From Cavia porcellus (Eukaryota; Chordata; Mammalia; Rodentia; Caviidae), in NCBI RefSeq assembly GCF_034190915.1, contig NW_026947496.1, positions 26,692,001-26,756,000 of the forward strand: DNA of 64,000 bases. Direction: 5' to 3'. The position numbers and the translations under genes are program-made. This document shows positions 36,857-48,690 of the stretch, in pieces. The first letter of the stretch is position 1. The number at the start of each line of letters is the position of its first letter. Under the pieces are notes generated by a model, which saw nothing but the letters and a program-made list of their open reading frames with translations, searched no databases and had not been told where the DNA came from.

Positions 36857-39281
36857 TCCCTGAATAGATCATTTACTTCTTTTGTTAGATTTATTCCTAA
36901 GTATTGCATTTTTCTGGGATGCTATTGCGAAGGCTTCTCTCTATATTGTGAGGCTTCTCTTTATTTCTCTCTCAGTGATTTTGTTGTTAGTGGATAGGAA
37001 TGCTATCAATTTTTGAGCGTTTACTTCGTATCCAGCTACATTACTGAATTTATTTATTATACATAGGAGTTTTGGGGGTCTTCTATGGACAGTATCATGT
37101 CAACTGCGAATGATGATAATTTAACTTCTTTTCCTTCTTACTCCTTTTATTTTTCTCTCTTTTCTAGTTGCTCTGGATAGTACTTTCAGCACTATATTGT
37201 ATAGGAGTGATAATAATGGATATCCTTGTATTATTCCTGATTTTGGGGTAAAGGCTTTCAGTTTTTGGACATTTAGTATGATGCTTGCTGTTGGTTTGTC
37301 ATAGATGGCTTTTATCATATTGAGGTAAAGATCATCTATTCCAATTTTCTATAAGGTTCTTATCATGAATAATTGTTGGACCTTATCAAAAGCTTTTTCT
37401 GCATCTATAGAGATGGTCATGTGATTCTTATGTTTGGCTCTATTGATATGGTTGATTACATTTATTGATTTGCATATATTGAACTATCCCTGCATTCCTG
37501 GGATGAATCACACTTGGTCATGGTGTATAATTCCTTGATGATTTGCTGCATTCCATTTGCAATATTTTATTGAGAATTTTAGCACCTATGTCCATTAGAG
37601 AGATTGGCCTGTAGTTCTCTATTTTGGCTGGGTCTATCTCAGGTTTCGGTATTAGAGTAATATTTGCTTCCAGGAATGAGTTATGGAGAATTGCTTCCCT
37701 TATTGTTTCTTTCAAGAGTTTGAGGAGTGTCAGCATTAAATGTTCTTTGAATTTCTTGTAGAATTTCACAGTGAATCCGTCTAGAACTGGGCTTTTTTGT
37801 GTTGGTCAAGATTTTATTACATTTTCAATTTCATTAATTGAAATTGGGTTATTCAACGGTTTCACATTTTCTTGACCCAGCTTTGGTAATTCATATGTTT
37901 CTAGGTTCTTAGGTAATCCATATGTGCCATTTCCTCCATGCTATCAACTCTATGCAAGTAGAGGTTTTCAAAATAGTTATTGATGATCTTCTGTATTTTC
38001 ACAGGGTCTTTAGTGATTTTACCCTTTTCATTCTTTATTGCATGAATTTGAGGGTTTTCTTCCTTTATTTAATAAGGTTGGCTAAGGGCTTATCAATTTT
38101 ATTTATTCTTTCAAAGAACCAACTATTTGATTCATTGATTATTTGTATTGTTTTCTTAGTCTTTATTGCATTGATCTCTGCTCTGGCCTATGTAATTTCT
38201 CCCTTCCTTTGGCTTTGGGCTTGACTTGCTCTTCTTTTTCTAAATTTTTGAGGTGTAGCATTAGGTTGTTTATTTGTGTTTATTCTGTTTTCCTGATGTG
38301 GGAATTCACCCCAATAAATTTTCTTCTGAGTACTGCTCTCATTGCATCCCACAGGTTCCAGTAAGATGTATTTGTACTTTCATTTGTTTGTAGATATTGT
38401 TTAATTTCTTTTTAAATTCTCTTTGTGACCCACTGATTGCTCAGTATTGTATTATTCAATTTCCATGTGTTTGTGGGGCTTTTACAGTTTCTTTTGTTAT
38501 TAATTTCTAGTTTCATGATGCTATGATCCAATAACATGCATGGGATAATTTGCATTTACTTAAGCATGTTCTGTTGGCTTGTATACAATCTGTTTTAGAG
38601 AATGTTTCATGTGTTGCTGAGAAGAATGTATATTCTGGTGTTTTGGAGTGCAACACTCTGTATACATCCACCAAGTCCATTTGTTCACAGATGTGATTCA
38701 ATTCTGTTATTTCTTTCCTGATTTTCTGTCTAGTTGATCTGTCCCTCTGTATCAATGGCATGTTAAGGTCCTCTGTTATAATTTTGTTATTACTTATTTG
38801 ATTTTTCATTTCTGTTAATATTTGTTATTAATTTCTAGTTTTGTGGTTCTATGATCCAGCAACATGCATGGGATAATTTCAATTGGGAGCTGAGTGCTCC
38901 TGAATTTGGTGCATATATATTTAAGATTGTTATCTCTTCCTTTTGAAGTTTTGCACTAACTAACATGTAGTGCTACCTTCTTTATCTCTTGATATCATTC
39001 TTGGTTTGAAGTTCATATTGTCTGCAAACAGAATAGCTATCCCTGCTTTTTAGGGGGATCCTGTTTTATGGAGTATTGTTTTCCATCCCTTAACTTTCAG
39101 TCTATGAGTTTCCTTTGAGTTAGATGGGTTTTTTGTATACAGCATATGGTTGGATGTTGTTTCTTGATCCATTCTGCCAGTTTGTTTCTTTTAATTGGTG
39201 AATTGAGGCTATTTACATTAATGGTTATAACTGATATATATTGGTTTACTTTTGACATGTTATCTTTCTGCTGTTGATTCT

Positions 39282-40337
39282 TTATCTTTCCACTCTGTTT
39301 AATTGCTTGCCTTGCTTGGTAGTTATTTCCTGTCTATCTAGAATGTCTTTCTGCATTTTTTGCAGGGTTGGTTTGGTGGTCATGAAGTTCTTCAGCTGCT
39401 CTTTGTCATGGAAGTATCTTATTTCTCCATCCATTTTGAAGGACACTTTTTCAGAGAACATCAGTCTGGTTTGGAAGTCATTTTCCTTCAGGATCTGAAA
39501 TACTTCACTCATGCTCTTCTTGATTTCATTGTTTGTGTTGAGAAGTTTGCTGTGGTTCTGATAGGCTTTTCTTTATAGGTTATCTATCTCTTCTCTCTAG
39601 CAGTTTTTAATATTTTCTTCTTATGTTGGATTTCTGGAATATTGATTATTGTATGTCTGAGTGTAGTTTTATTTTGGTTATGATTATTTGGCGGTCTACA
39701 TGCTTCAATGAACTGTATGTCAGTTTCCATTCTCATGTTTGGGAAATTTTCAGCTATTACTTCTGTAAATAGTTACTTAATATCATGTGTGTTGTAACCT
39801 TGTTTTTCATTTATACCTATCAATCTTGTGTTGTTTTTCTTTGCATCATCCTGCAGTTGTTGAATTGTTATTTCCTAATTCCTTGTTATGTTTAAAAGAT
39901 CTTTCCTTTCCTGCTCACTAGCTGCAATCTTGTCTTTATGGTCTAAAATTCTATTTTCACTTTTGTTGAGGTGGTTTTGCCAACATTGGATGGAATTTTT
40001 GATTTCCTGTATATCTCTTTGAATCTGCTTCATGCATTGTGTTTGTTTCTTATATTGTTCATTCAGGCTTTCCATGTTTTGCATTGTTCCTCTAATTTTT
40101 TAACTATGTCTTCTTTAGATGCGTTCGGCATTTCTTTCATTACATTTATTATTTCTGGGAGACTATTTCTGTTCTAACTTCTTTTATAGCTTCCCAGAGT
40201 TGTTTCTTTACTTCAGTTGTTATCATTTCAGGAATATCAGGTGCATGGCTTACATTTTCTTCTATGTCCATGTGTCCTAGGCTTGCTTGGGTTGGGCTGG
40301 AAGTTTGAGACTGCATTTTGTTCTTTTGTTTTGTCAT
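39282..40337 (-). pseudogene. LINE-1 ORF1 (RNA-binding chaperone), decayed
   Basis: ORF1 protein coats L1 RNA as a coiled-coil trimer. The start chosen is the Met beginning MTKQKNKMQS, in line with the nested element's MTRERNKKK. A coiled-coil-like stretch lies at about 39875-40084 (MKQIQRDIQEIKNSIQ). The C-terminal domain lies at 39282-39512, with the conserved 'VSFKMDGEIRYFHDKEQL' and 'TTKPTLQKMQKDIL' blocks. The length of about 352 codons is typical, but stops and shifts separate the pieces. Confidence 0.85.
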
Positions 40338-40863
40338 TTCCCTATATTTCCAGGTTTCAAGCAATGTTCTAAAGCTTCCCCTATGCACAGGGAATCACCT
40401 GACCCACTTTTAGCTCCCGGGGCATACTGTAGGCAACTGTCAGTTGTTTGGAGGTCTCTGGGCATGGCCCAGGTAGGTGTATAGGAGACCTCCTTTGGGT
40501 TCTTTGGTGATTTGGAATGCTGGGTGTGGTCTTACCAGCTGGAAGTGACATTCCAAAGCTTTCCCCCACACACACATGCTGGAAATCAACTCAAGCACAT
40601 TTAGGCCCTGCAACTGAATTCAGGCCCTTGCTATCAACTTGAAGGTCATAGGTCATGGCCCATGCTGAATTCTTTTAAAAATTCAAATTAATGCTGTCTT
40701 TAAAATGATAAGTTCTATTGTAATGCATTCAGTATATCATTCATTCTTTAGAGGATTCATGTAACTTATTAGCATTTCTGTGTTTGCTTTTATTTTATTT
40801 ACCTTTCCTTTTTTTCTCTCTTTAAGTAAACTTCTTTTCTCATTTTTCCTGCTTTTTCTTCTT

Positions 40864-40963
40864 CATCACAAAGAACAGCCCTATGTGAAATCAATGTGTT
40901 GAAAACACCCCACATCACAAAAGGTGCAGCCCTATGTGAAGTGAACATGTTGAAAACATCCCA
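40864..40963 (+). repeat. tandem duplication of a roughly 50-bp unit
   Basis: Units 40864-40912 and 40913-40963 both start CATCACAAA, share AGCCCTATGTGAA and TGTTGAAAACA, and end in CCCA. They differ at a handful of positions. The family is not recognised. Confidence 0.85.
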
Positions 40964-42723
40964 CTGTGTCCTGAGTAGGATGTCTCTCATCTGTCTATGT
41001 GCTTGTCCTCTGCTCACTCCTGGCGCTTTTTGCTAATCTCTAGCCTGACTTTCTCCTGAAAATCTCCTATTACATTGCAACCTAAAAAGGTACCTTCTCA
41101 TGTGTAAATACGGCATCCTTTCTTCTCCTTTTCCAGTAGTCTGTATCACATCATCACATGATAGCTTCACATCTGAAACTGGGAAAGATGCTTTCTGATT
41201 CAATAAGAGTCTCTGGAATTTGCTTCCTATGACAACTGACAGTCCTCAGAATATTTCAGTGAGAACCTTCCTCTTGGTCCATTTGTTTTCCCCAATTTTC
41301 TCCTCTATCAAGAACATGATTTCTCATAATATATTAATTGTGGTTTTGCATTATACTACACTTTTCATGGTGGAAAGGAATGTTTATATTTTCCTCCAGT
41401 CTATTTCCTTGCTCATTTATCTCACTCTGACTGGTAGGCACAGAGGATAATAGAGATGCTGCAGGTCCCCTGATATTTCAACCTTTATGTAAGAAGCTAT
41501 CATGACACCAACAGTCCTTGAGATTAAATAGATTTATATGCATTGGTTTTCAAAAGCTGAGCTACACAAAACTCCTTTTTCTTTTCTAAACAAATATTCG
41601 AGGATCCTTCTTCTCATCCTCAGAACTTAGATCCTGAGAAACCCTGCAATCTCACTCAATTGAAGAAGGTAATGAGATATAGGGAAGGGAATATTGGTCT
41701 AGATTTACAGATTTCTGATGTACTGGGAGGCTACACTGAAGGCTTACTACAGCTTATGCCCAAGAAAATATATAACAGGGAACACAGAATTAATCTCATT
41801 AGGTGTTTTAGGCATCTAGTTGTCTCAATGACGCTATAAATTGTGCTTTAAATTTTTATTTTTATACTTGAGTTTACCTCATATCTCTCTTTTGAGTTTA
41901 CTGATAGATTTGAGATACAGTCTTACATCTAATTTGCCACAGTGAAGCACACAGCTGGGAGGAAACCTTTGTATGTGTTCCTGGAAGATTTCTGTAATTC
42001 AAATTATGTGGGTTTGCATAATGAATTCATTTCCAAGCACTCTAATATTATATAATAAAATACATATGTGATGTAAATTTTAAAATTTTATGATATGATA
42101 TATATTACAAGGACCCCTTGACATTGCAAATAAGAAAAAGATACATATTTGTGGTGATATTAATGACTAGATACACAAACATATATTTTCAGACAGCTAA
42201 TTACTTCACTATGAATGGCCAATAATTGGTTGTAAGTTATTTTGCAGATGTTAAATCTTTACAAATATCTGATCATCCTAAGAATTTTCATGCCTAGTAA
42301 TCAAAGGCATAGAGGAAAAAACACTCTAATAATGATTATTTAAGAAAAAATGTATATCCTATATTACTTTAAATAATATGTGGCTTTGTTGCATCTAATG
42401 AGATCATACTGCTAAAATAAAAATCTAAATTATCAAATGATCTTTCATTCACAAATATTGGGTGCTTACTGATTATGAAGATCTACTTTTTAGGAACAGC
42501 AAATTGATAAATATATGTAGTTCCAAAAAGAAGCTACTTTCAAAATTTATAAAGTATCTATAAAAATATAGGGTAATATTAAAGGAAAATATTTATATTT
42601 ATTATGAAAATATTACTAAATATATTTAATTTTCACTTAGGTATATTACAATATTTTAGATTTATTCAGCTGTAAGATTACAGAATAAAAACATTCTCTA
42701 AACTAAATGTCTTACAAGGGCAA

Positions 42724-42754
<31 letters not shown>

Positions 42755-42755
42755 T
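42724..42755 (+). repeat. (CTAT)n microsatellite
   Basis: Seven to eight uninterrupted CTAT units. Confidence 0.97.
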
Positions 42756-42839
42756 TAATACAATAGCTGATGAAAAACATATGTGCCCAAATAAAAAAAT
42801 TATTTATGTAAATGGTGTAAAAGAGACTTTGCCAGTAAT

Positions 42840-43215
42840 TCCTTTCATAATGTTCCCCCTTACGCTGAGCAAACATCCCATCATTCTTGCTACTTTCTGA
42901 AGCAGCTCTGGAAGTCTTTTTTCATGACTGGTTAACGATGATGCATAATGAAAATATAAGGCAAATGCAGTGGCTGAGTGACATCTAACAGAAAGGCTCA
43001 TAAAAGCAGTACAATGTACCCTCATCCAGCTTACTTATCAGGTCTGGCACCATGATACTTCTAGTTATTCTCCAAAGTCAGAATGATCATGGAAATTCAA
43101 CATGTTTAGTTGATTGAGGATCTCCAGGCAGCCAGGCCAGCAAAACTACAGGCATTCCTAAGAGAAGACTTCCAGAATAACTTCAGAAAATGTCAAGAAT
43201 AATGAGATTAGTGAG
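42840..43215. mobile_element. second palindromic mariner-derived relic
   Basis: The minus arm at 42878-42915 (reverse complement includes 'gacttccagagctgcttcag' and 'aaagtagcaagaatgatg') pairs with the plus arm at 43165-43204 ('gacttccagaataacttcag', 'aaaatgtcaagaataatg'). The arms are clearly alike, about 250 bp apart, and match the arms of the 7.5-8.0 kb relic. Borders and terminal repeats were not resolved. Confidence 0.55.
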
Positions 43216-43374
43216 TTTGCAGTTAGGGGAAATATTTGGCAAAGTTTAATGTCACTTGTCTTCTATCATAATATACTTTTTAAAAATTTTTGAGCACAGA
43301 ATTTATTTTTCTGCCACACATTGCATATAGTTATACTTTCTAACACAATACTGTACATAAAAATATGCAACAAT

Positions 43375-43480
43375 GGGTTGGGCATGTAGCTCAGCAGCAC
43401 AAACACCTGTCTGGCAAGTGCAAGATCATAAGTTCAAGCCCTGGTACCAAAAAAAATTTAAAAATTTAAAAAAAAATAAA
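43375..43480 (+). mobile_element. ID-type SINE, older subfamily
   Basis: The head GGGTTGGGCATGTAGCTCAG carries the A box, and AAGTTCAAGCCCTGGTACC a degenerate B box. An A-rich tail follows. It lacks the GATAAAAACGAAAAAGAC extension. The flanking aacaa repeat is too short to prove a duplication. Confidence 0.88.
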
Positions 43481-46400
43481 CAACAGTGAAGGTTGATCAT
43501 ACTTCATCCAAAGTCATCATAGCAAATTGTACATTTGAACCGATACGTCTGAATACCAAGTACATGCCTCCTCGGATACCTTCTTTTGTGATTATTTATT
43601 TGCAGTGATGATCAACTATATCACAATACCCTTTAGGGGTAACATCTTCTCAAACATGCTATAATTTAAATTTAAGAAGCATAACATAGTAAGTTTTATA
43701 TATAGATCCCTGAGCAACATGCCTGTCACATAATAGAACCATAAAATGTATGTTGGCTAGAATCAAAAACATACTGGCCCTGATTTACCTACATTATAAA
43801 TCCTGGTATTCCTACATCTTATGAAATACAATGAAATGGAAACAAAGACTCACAGAAGCTGATCTATCATTACTTTGACAGTTCTTTTCCAATGTCACCA
43901 TTATTAAATTAAACACCACCTGATATTTGCTTAACTTGCAAAAAAACAAAAGAAACTTCCACCTTATTCCATTTTCTACTTTGGCAAGCACAGTTTCCAT
44001 GCCCTTTTTTTCACCCAATTATTTATTTCGCTAACACTCAGGAAAATTTTATTGTTCCTGTCTTCAAAACAAAGACAGTCCCTCATTCAGTTCACCACAA
44101 TTTTATACCTTCACAGTGTGATAGTATGCCTGAAATTCAACACGAAGTAAATAAATTCTGTTAGCACAAGGTAGTTATTTTTACTATCCTGGCCATACAT
44201 GTAAGGAAATGTTACAATTTACAGTGAATGCTGCTGGCCCTCATGCAGAGACCACAGTAGAGGTTATACATTTCAGATGACAGGTGTTTTATGCCTTAAG
44301 CTGTATCAGGACAAATAGGAGAAGGACCCCCTTTGTACCAGAGCTCAATGTCCTGGCTTGTACAATAATTATTTTCCCCATAGGTACCTCTGCAGGACAC
44401 TAAAGCAGAAATTCAACGCCATTACAAATGATCACCAACACCTTCCTAAGACTGTGGAATCTGTCTTCCTTAGAACTCAATGGATATCAGGCTATTACTA
44501 AGTACCATGCCAGTGAGAACAACAGAAAGACTCCAGGGAATAAACACACATATTTTTTCCCTCTTCCCCTTCACACACAGCCTTATCTTTTTAAACGTAG
44601 AACAAAATTGTTAGGCTGATAGACTTCATATTTGACCATTAAAAAAATCCATTACATTTGTCACCACCAAGCCCACTAACTCATCTCTTTTTGAATAGCC
44701 CACAAGGCAGAGATAAAAAAAAAAAAAAGTTTAAATGATTTAAGAAAGTAAAAGTAGAAGTGGGGTGACATTAAGGCTTTCAGATGATCTCACGTACTAT
44801 TGAGTGCTTTGTCTCTGAAACAATATTTTAAAATTATTTTCTGCAAAGAACCTAATACTAAATATTTTAAATGTTTTGACTGATACTCATTTCCATATTC
44901 TTTTCTCCCATTTATTAACTCCTTAACATATGAATAAAAGCAAAATAAGATATTCTGTGGTGTTTAACTACAACAGAAAAAGCATCTGCAGGCCACACTT
45001 GGACAGCAAGGGGAGAGTTCCACAGATAAAATGGAAACTGAAACATCCCAGGTAGAAAAATAGTCCACCAACCACCTTCCTCCTAGCAACTTCTTCCATG
45101 GACTGTGTGAATGGAGAAATATTTATTTCTCCTGGATTTGAAAGATGTACAAAACTTTCCCTGACCAAAAAGTATAAAGAAAAAAAGAAAGGGAGGCTTT
45201 CCAAAAGGTCAAAGCTAAAGACAGATGTAAAGAAGCTGTTAAGATTTTGGCAACTTTTGGGCTAAATCATTTATGCATAAAGGGATGCTCACGAGCCTTT
45301 GGGGGCTAAGAGCAAAATGCTATGGCTTGTGTGTAGATATTCCTCTAAAGCCATGTGGGGTTGGTGATAGGTGGATGGATCCAGGGTGTGTGACACTGAG
45401 ATCATGTGTGCCATGCTGGTATTGATTCATGACATAATGGTAGATTTAAGGGTGTCCATGTATATGAGTACTACCCACTATAAGGGCAGCTTGCCTGAAG
45501 GGAAAATAAAAGACAGAGTGATTCTGACCTTGACTTTGGCTGCTATTTCTTTGCTACTTCACTGCCTTGCTACCTCCTGCATGCTTTGCGATGACCTTCT
45601 GTCATGCTCCCTGCCCTGGAACCAACCAACTATGAACTAAGACTCCTACAAAATAATTAGGACTAGAGGGCTTCCCGCCAAAGCCTGAGTCAGGAGCATA
45701 TCAGGAATACAGGAAGAAAAGATGAGAGGCAATTACATAGAGTTAGAGTGTTTAAGAGGGAAAATATGAAGATTTAAGCTCGTAGACAAAATAGGTAGCT
45801 AGATTTTAGGGCCTTATGGGTCATTGTTCAATTGTTACTTAAAAACGGAGAACCCCTCAAGACAGCCTAGCTGAGTAACCATGTTCTAAGGCTTTAGTGT
45901 AAACAGTTTCACTCCCTTGGTAAAACAGGCTGAGGGGAATCTTTGACAACAGCAGGGAACTGTTAAAGTCATTCACCCCAAAGAGGATGTGAAATAAGAA
46001 AGGTAAATGTCACCAAGCTTGTTGAAGGATGGGGTTTGACAACTGACAGAGAAACCGATGTTTAAGATGCCTTCAGTCTTTTTTCTCCTTGGTAAATATT
46101 TACTGAACTGAAGGACATTAGTGAAGGAATCCTGCTAAGGATTGTTTTCTACACCTGACTCATGATTTGTCTGACATCAGACGAAGAGGTCACATTAAAC
46201 GTCAAATTTCAGGTAATTTACTGGGATGGCCACTAAGGGATATTCCTTCCTGCACGATTATGATGGCAATTTTGTAGCATAGCAGTGTATTTTACTTGTT
46301 TCATTTTTTCCTCCCCTAATTTGTTTAGTTATTGAAGAAAATATTAAACTTTTAAGCTGATTTTATGCTGTGGAGCACACAAATATTTTGTAAAATGAGT

Positions 46401-48320
46401 ATATTAGGGTAGTTCACAAATATTGTAATATGTTCCAAGTTTTCATGTTTCTGAAATATAGTGTTTTCATTCTGAAATATAAAATTCCATTTTTCGGAGA
46501 AATATCTAAGATCTTTAGATAATAATGAAGAACATATATCTACAGTACTCACAAGTTGGGCAATTGTGATGATAATTAAAGTTTAAGACCGTTGCATTGT
46601 CACTGTGACTGCAGTCATATATTTATATGAGAATGTAAAAAATGGTATTTAATATTCAAGTTTCATGGGAAATTGCCATCAATGAAGAAGTTTTTTGCCT
46701 TTCTCTACTATTGAGATCTATTTACAAAGGTTATGTCCAGTTAAATATTAAAAAGAAGAAAGAATTATGTTGTTTTCAAAAAAAGAAAAATTGAAAGAGG
46801 TAAATCACTACTATTCATTAAGATTAAGTCTTATTATCACCAGAAATAATATGGGATATATTCAATTGTCAGTGACAAAATTAATGTCACATTTCACAAT
46901 GAATCATGGGTTAGGGCTCTCCTTAGAAAAATAAATGTAACATATTAAATGACAGATTTGTCCTCTGAAATGCATTTCAGTATTGTCCTCTAGCTGTGTA
47001 ATAAGCACAGTCAGAGGCCTTCCAGCAGTATGGTATTTGTGGAATTGGCACCTGGAAGTAGGTTGAGGTGGGTGGAAATGGAACTTCATGTTTTAAATAG
47101 ATTAAGTAGTAAGAGGGATCTTCAGCAGGTTAAGGCAATTACTTAGTTTTCCTGGTTGTGACAGATTTTCATTGTGGCAGAACATAGCACTCTACAAACT
47201 GAGGTCCATGATTATTTGTTTTCAGTTTAAAGCCTGAGTCACGTTTTCCCATCTTCCGCAGCTATCAGACCCATGTGCACACCCACCCTCTGCCCCCTCC
47301 CCAAAGCCACCCACACACTGCAAATGGGTACTGTGTCACATCTATTTATACGTGGTAATCTTTGAATGCTTCTGCTGAAAAATCTTCATAAACCATAGGC
47401 TTTTTAAATAAATGTCCTTTATTTATAGAGCCAGGCCATAAAACAAAAAAAGAGAATAGCAAAATATAATTTCCTATCAAATAAAAATTCTGCCAATTAT
47501 TTTATATTCATAGAGTTTTAAAATAAATGATGCTAGTAGACTTGAAGTACATATTTATTCCATTTTATTTCTAGCATGCTGAACTTTCATTTACTTGCTT
47601 CTATGAGTGATTCTTTAAATTTAACAATAAAAATATATAAATATGTGTATAAATTCTTGAATAAATATAATAATGTGAACTAAAGCAGAAAGCAAAAATA
47701 GAGAGCTAGAACTATAAATTAAAAATGAAACTCCAATGCATATGACAAAGATAACTCAAAACATCTGTATCCTGGTCTTCTGTAAACAAAGTTGCCAATT
47801 ATTTTTTTCCCATCACTTCCAGTAGTCTAGGAAGAGCTCCGTAAACGCCTTTGATTTGGCCACATTGGTTTGAGAAAAGGCTGACAGTGTAGATACAACA
47901 CGCAAGAAAAAAGCATCTTGTGGGTTCTGGTCAGACCAACGGAGAGGTCAAAGGAGGTCAGATGGAAATCTTTAAGGACTCTGAGCTAAATGACGTTGAC
48001 TGACGGGAAGCCTTACTGCCCAGCTGCTTCTGTTTGAAGTTGGACAAAGATTAGTTTAGGTTTTTGCAAAATTTGCTTTAGTACCTAATGATATGTGACT
48101 AGAATTGGGTCAGTGTTTTCTCTTAAGTTAAAAAAGGTTCTTTTGCAAACATGTAAATTTTATACATGCTACTACAAACTTCATACTTTCTATTTTAAAT
48201 GAAAGAAAAAGTCTCTAAGTAAAGAAAAAATGAAGAAAATACCACCCTTCTGTAAAAATAACATGCATGACTCTATATGTGTTGGAACTATTTTCCATAA
48301 ATTTTTCCTGGATAGATATT
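43480..48320. other. noncoding stretch, nothing confidently identified
   Basis: No gene was recognised. The block at about 45240-45660 is moderately GC-richer, has an AATAAA at about 45505 and a C/T-rich end, and could be an unrecognised solo LTR; the 89-codon plus frame there has no known domain. The remainder is AT-rich. Confidence 0.45.
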
Positions 48321-48324
48321 TGAG

Positions 48325-48690
48325 ATAGTCAAGTTTGCGTTACTATAACACATACCTGAAATAACGACCTGATGCAAAGGGAAAGGTTTTTCTCCCTCAG
48401 TGTTTCAGGGGTTCCAGTTCATAACAGGCTGGCCTTCTTGCTTTAGGTCCATAGCAAGAGTGTGTGGCAGAGCTAAACTGCACACCCCACCACCAAGAAA
48501 AAAACAGAAAGCCAAGAAGTGGCCTGAATCTGGAAGTCCCCTCTAAGGACATGCCCTCAACAACCTAAAGACTTCTTTCATCTTACATCCCAACTTTTCA
48601 AGGGTCCACCATTCAATAACCCCAACCCAGAGATCAAGCCTTTAACAAATAGACTTTTAGAGGACACTTGAGACTCACACTACAGCAATA
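48325..48690 (-). repeat. MST-like MaLR solo LTR, minus strand
   Basis: Landmarks in order are 'gcgttactataacacatacc', 'gggaaaggtttttctccctc', 'gacatgccctcaacaaccta', 'aagggtccaccattcaataa' and 'ggacacttgagactcacact'. This is the reverse complement of the same LTR type as at 7.1 kb. Confidence 0.72.

Larger units (their letters stand above)
31850..39259 (-). pseudogene. LINE-1 ORF2 (endonuclease-reverse transcriptase), broken and split
   Basis: ORF2 protein nicks DNA and copies L1 RNA. On the minus strand the endonuclease starts near 39259 (ITINVNSLNSPIKRNKLAEW). Endonuclease pieces continue at 38513-38809, RT pieces at 37518-37769 ([19 protein letters not shown]) and 37121-37318, and the C-terminal part at 32897-33295 (VDLRKWKDIPCSW into '[23 protein letters not shown]' in part). 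The RT active-site block, which reads FADD in active L1s, reads FAVD here (37096-37110), so the first catalytic Asp is lost. The coding length without the insertion is about 3.9 kb, as expected. The insertion at 33336-36856 falls between 'NDLYSENYN'-type sequence and the DLRKWKD block. Confidence 0.87.
30904..40660 (-). mobile_element. near-complete LINE-1, minus strand, interrupted by a HAL1-like element
   Basis: On the minus strand the order is short leader (40660-40338), ORF1 (40337-39282), ORF2 (about 39259-31850) and 3' UTR ending in an A-rich tail at about 30904-30925. Subtracting the inserted 33336-36856 segment and its extra target copy leaves about 6.2 kb, normal for a full L1. Direct repeats CATGCTGA occur at 30896-30903, just outside the tail, and at 40661-40668, just outside the 5' end; I take these as the target-site duplication. 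The 5' leader is short (about 320 bp) compared with the 770-bp leader of the nested element, so the 5' UTR may be truncated. Both ORFs carry stops and frameshifts, so it is dead. Confidence 0.88.
40670..42830. other. noncoding stretch with a tandem duplication and a microsatellite
   Basis: Nothing coding was recognised. A 50-bp unit is duplicated in tandem at 40864-40963, and a (CTAT)n array lies at 42724-42755. The rest is AT-rich. Confidence 0.5.

Noticed and set aside
47805..47890. Possible third mariner arm ('cccatcacttccagtagtct')
   Set aside because: The likeness to the other arms fades after a few bases and no partner arm is visible.
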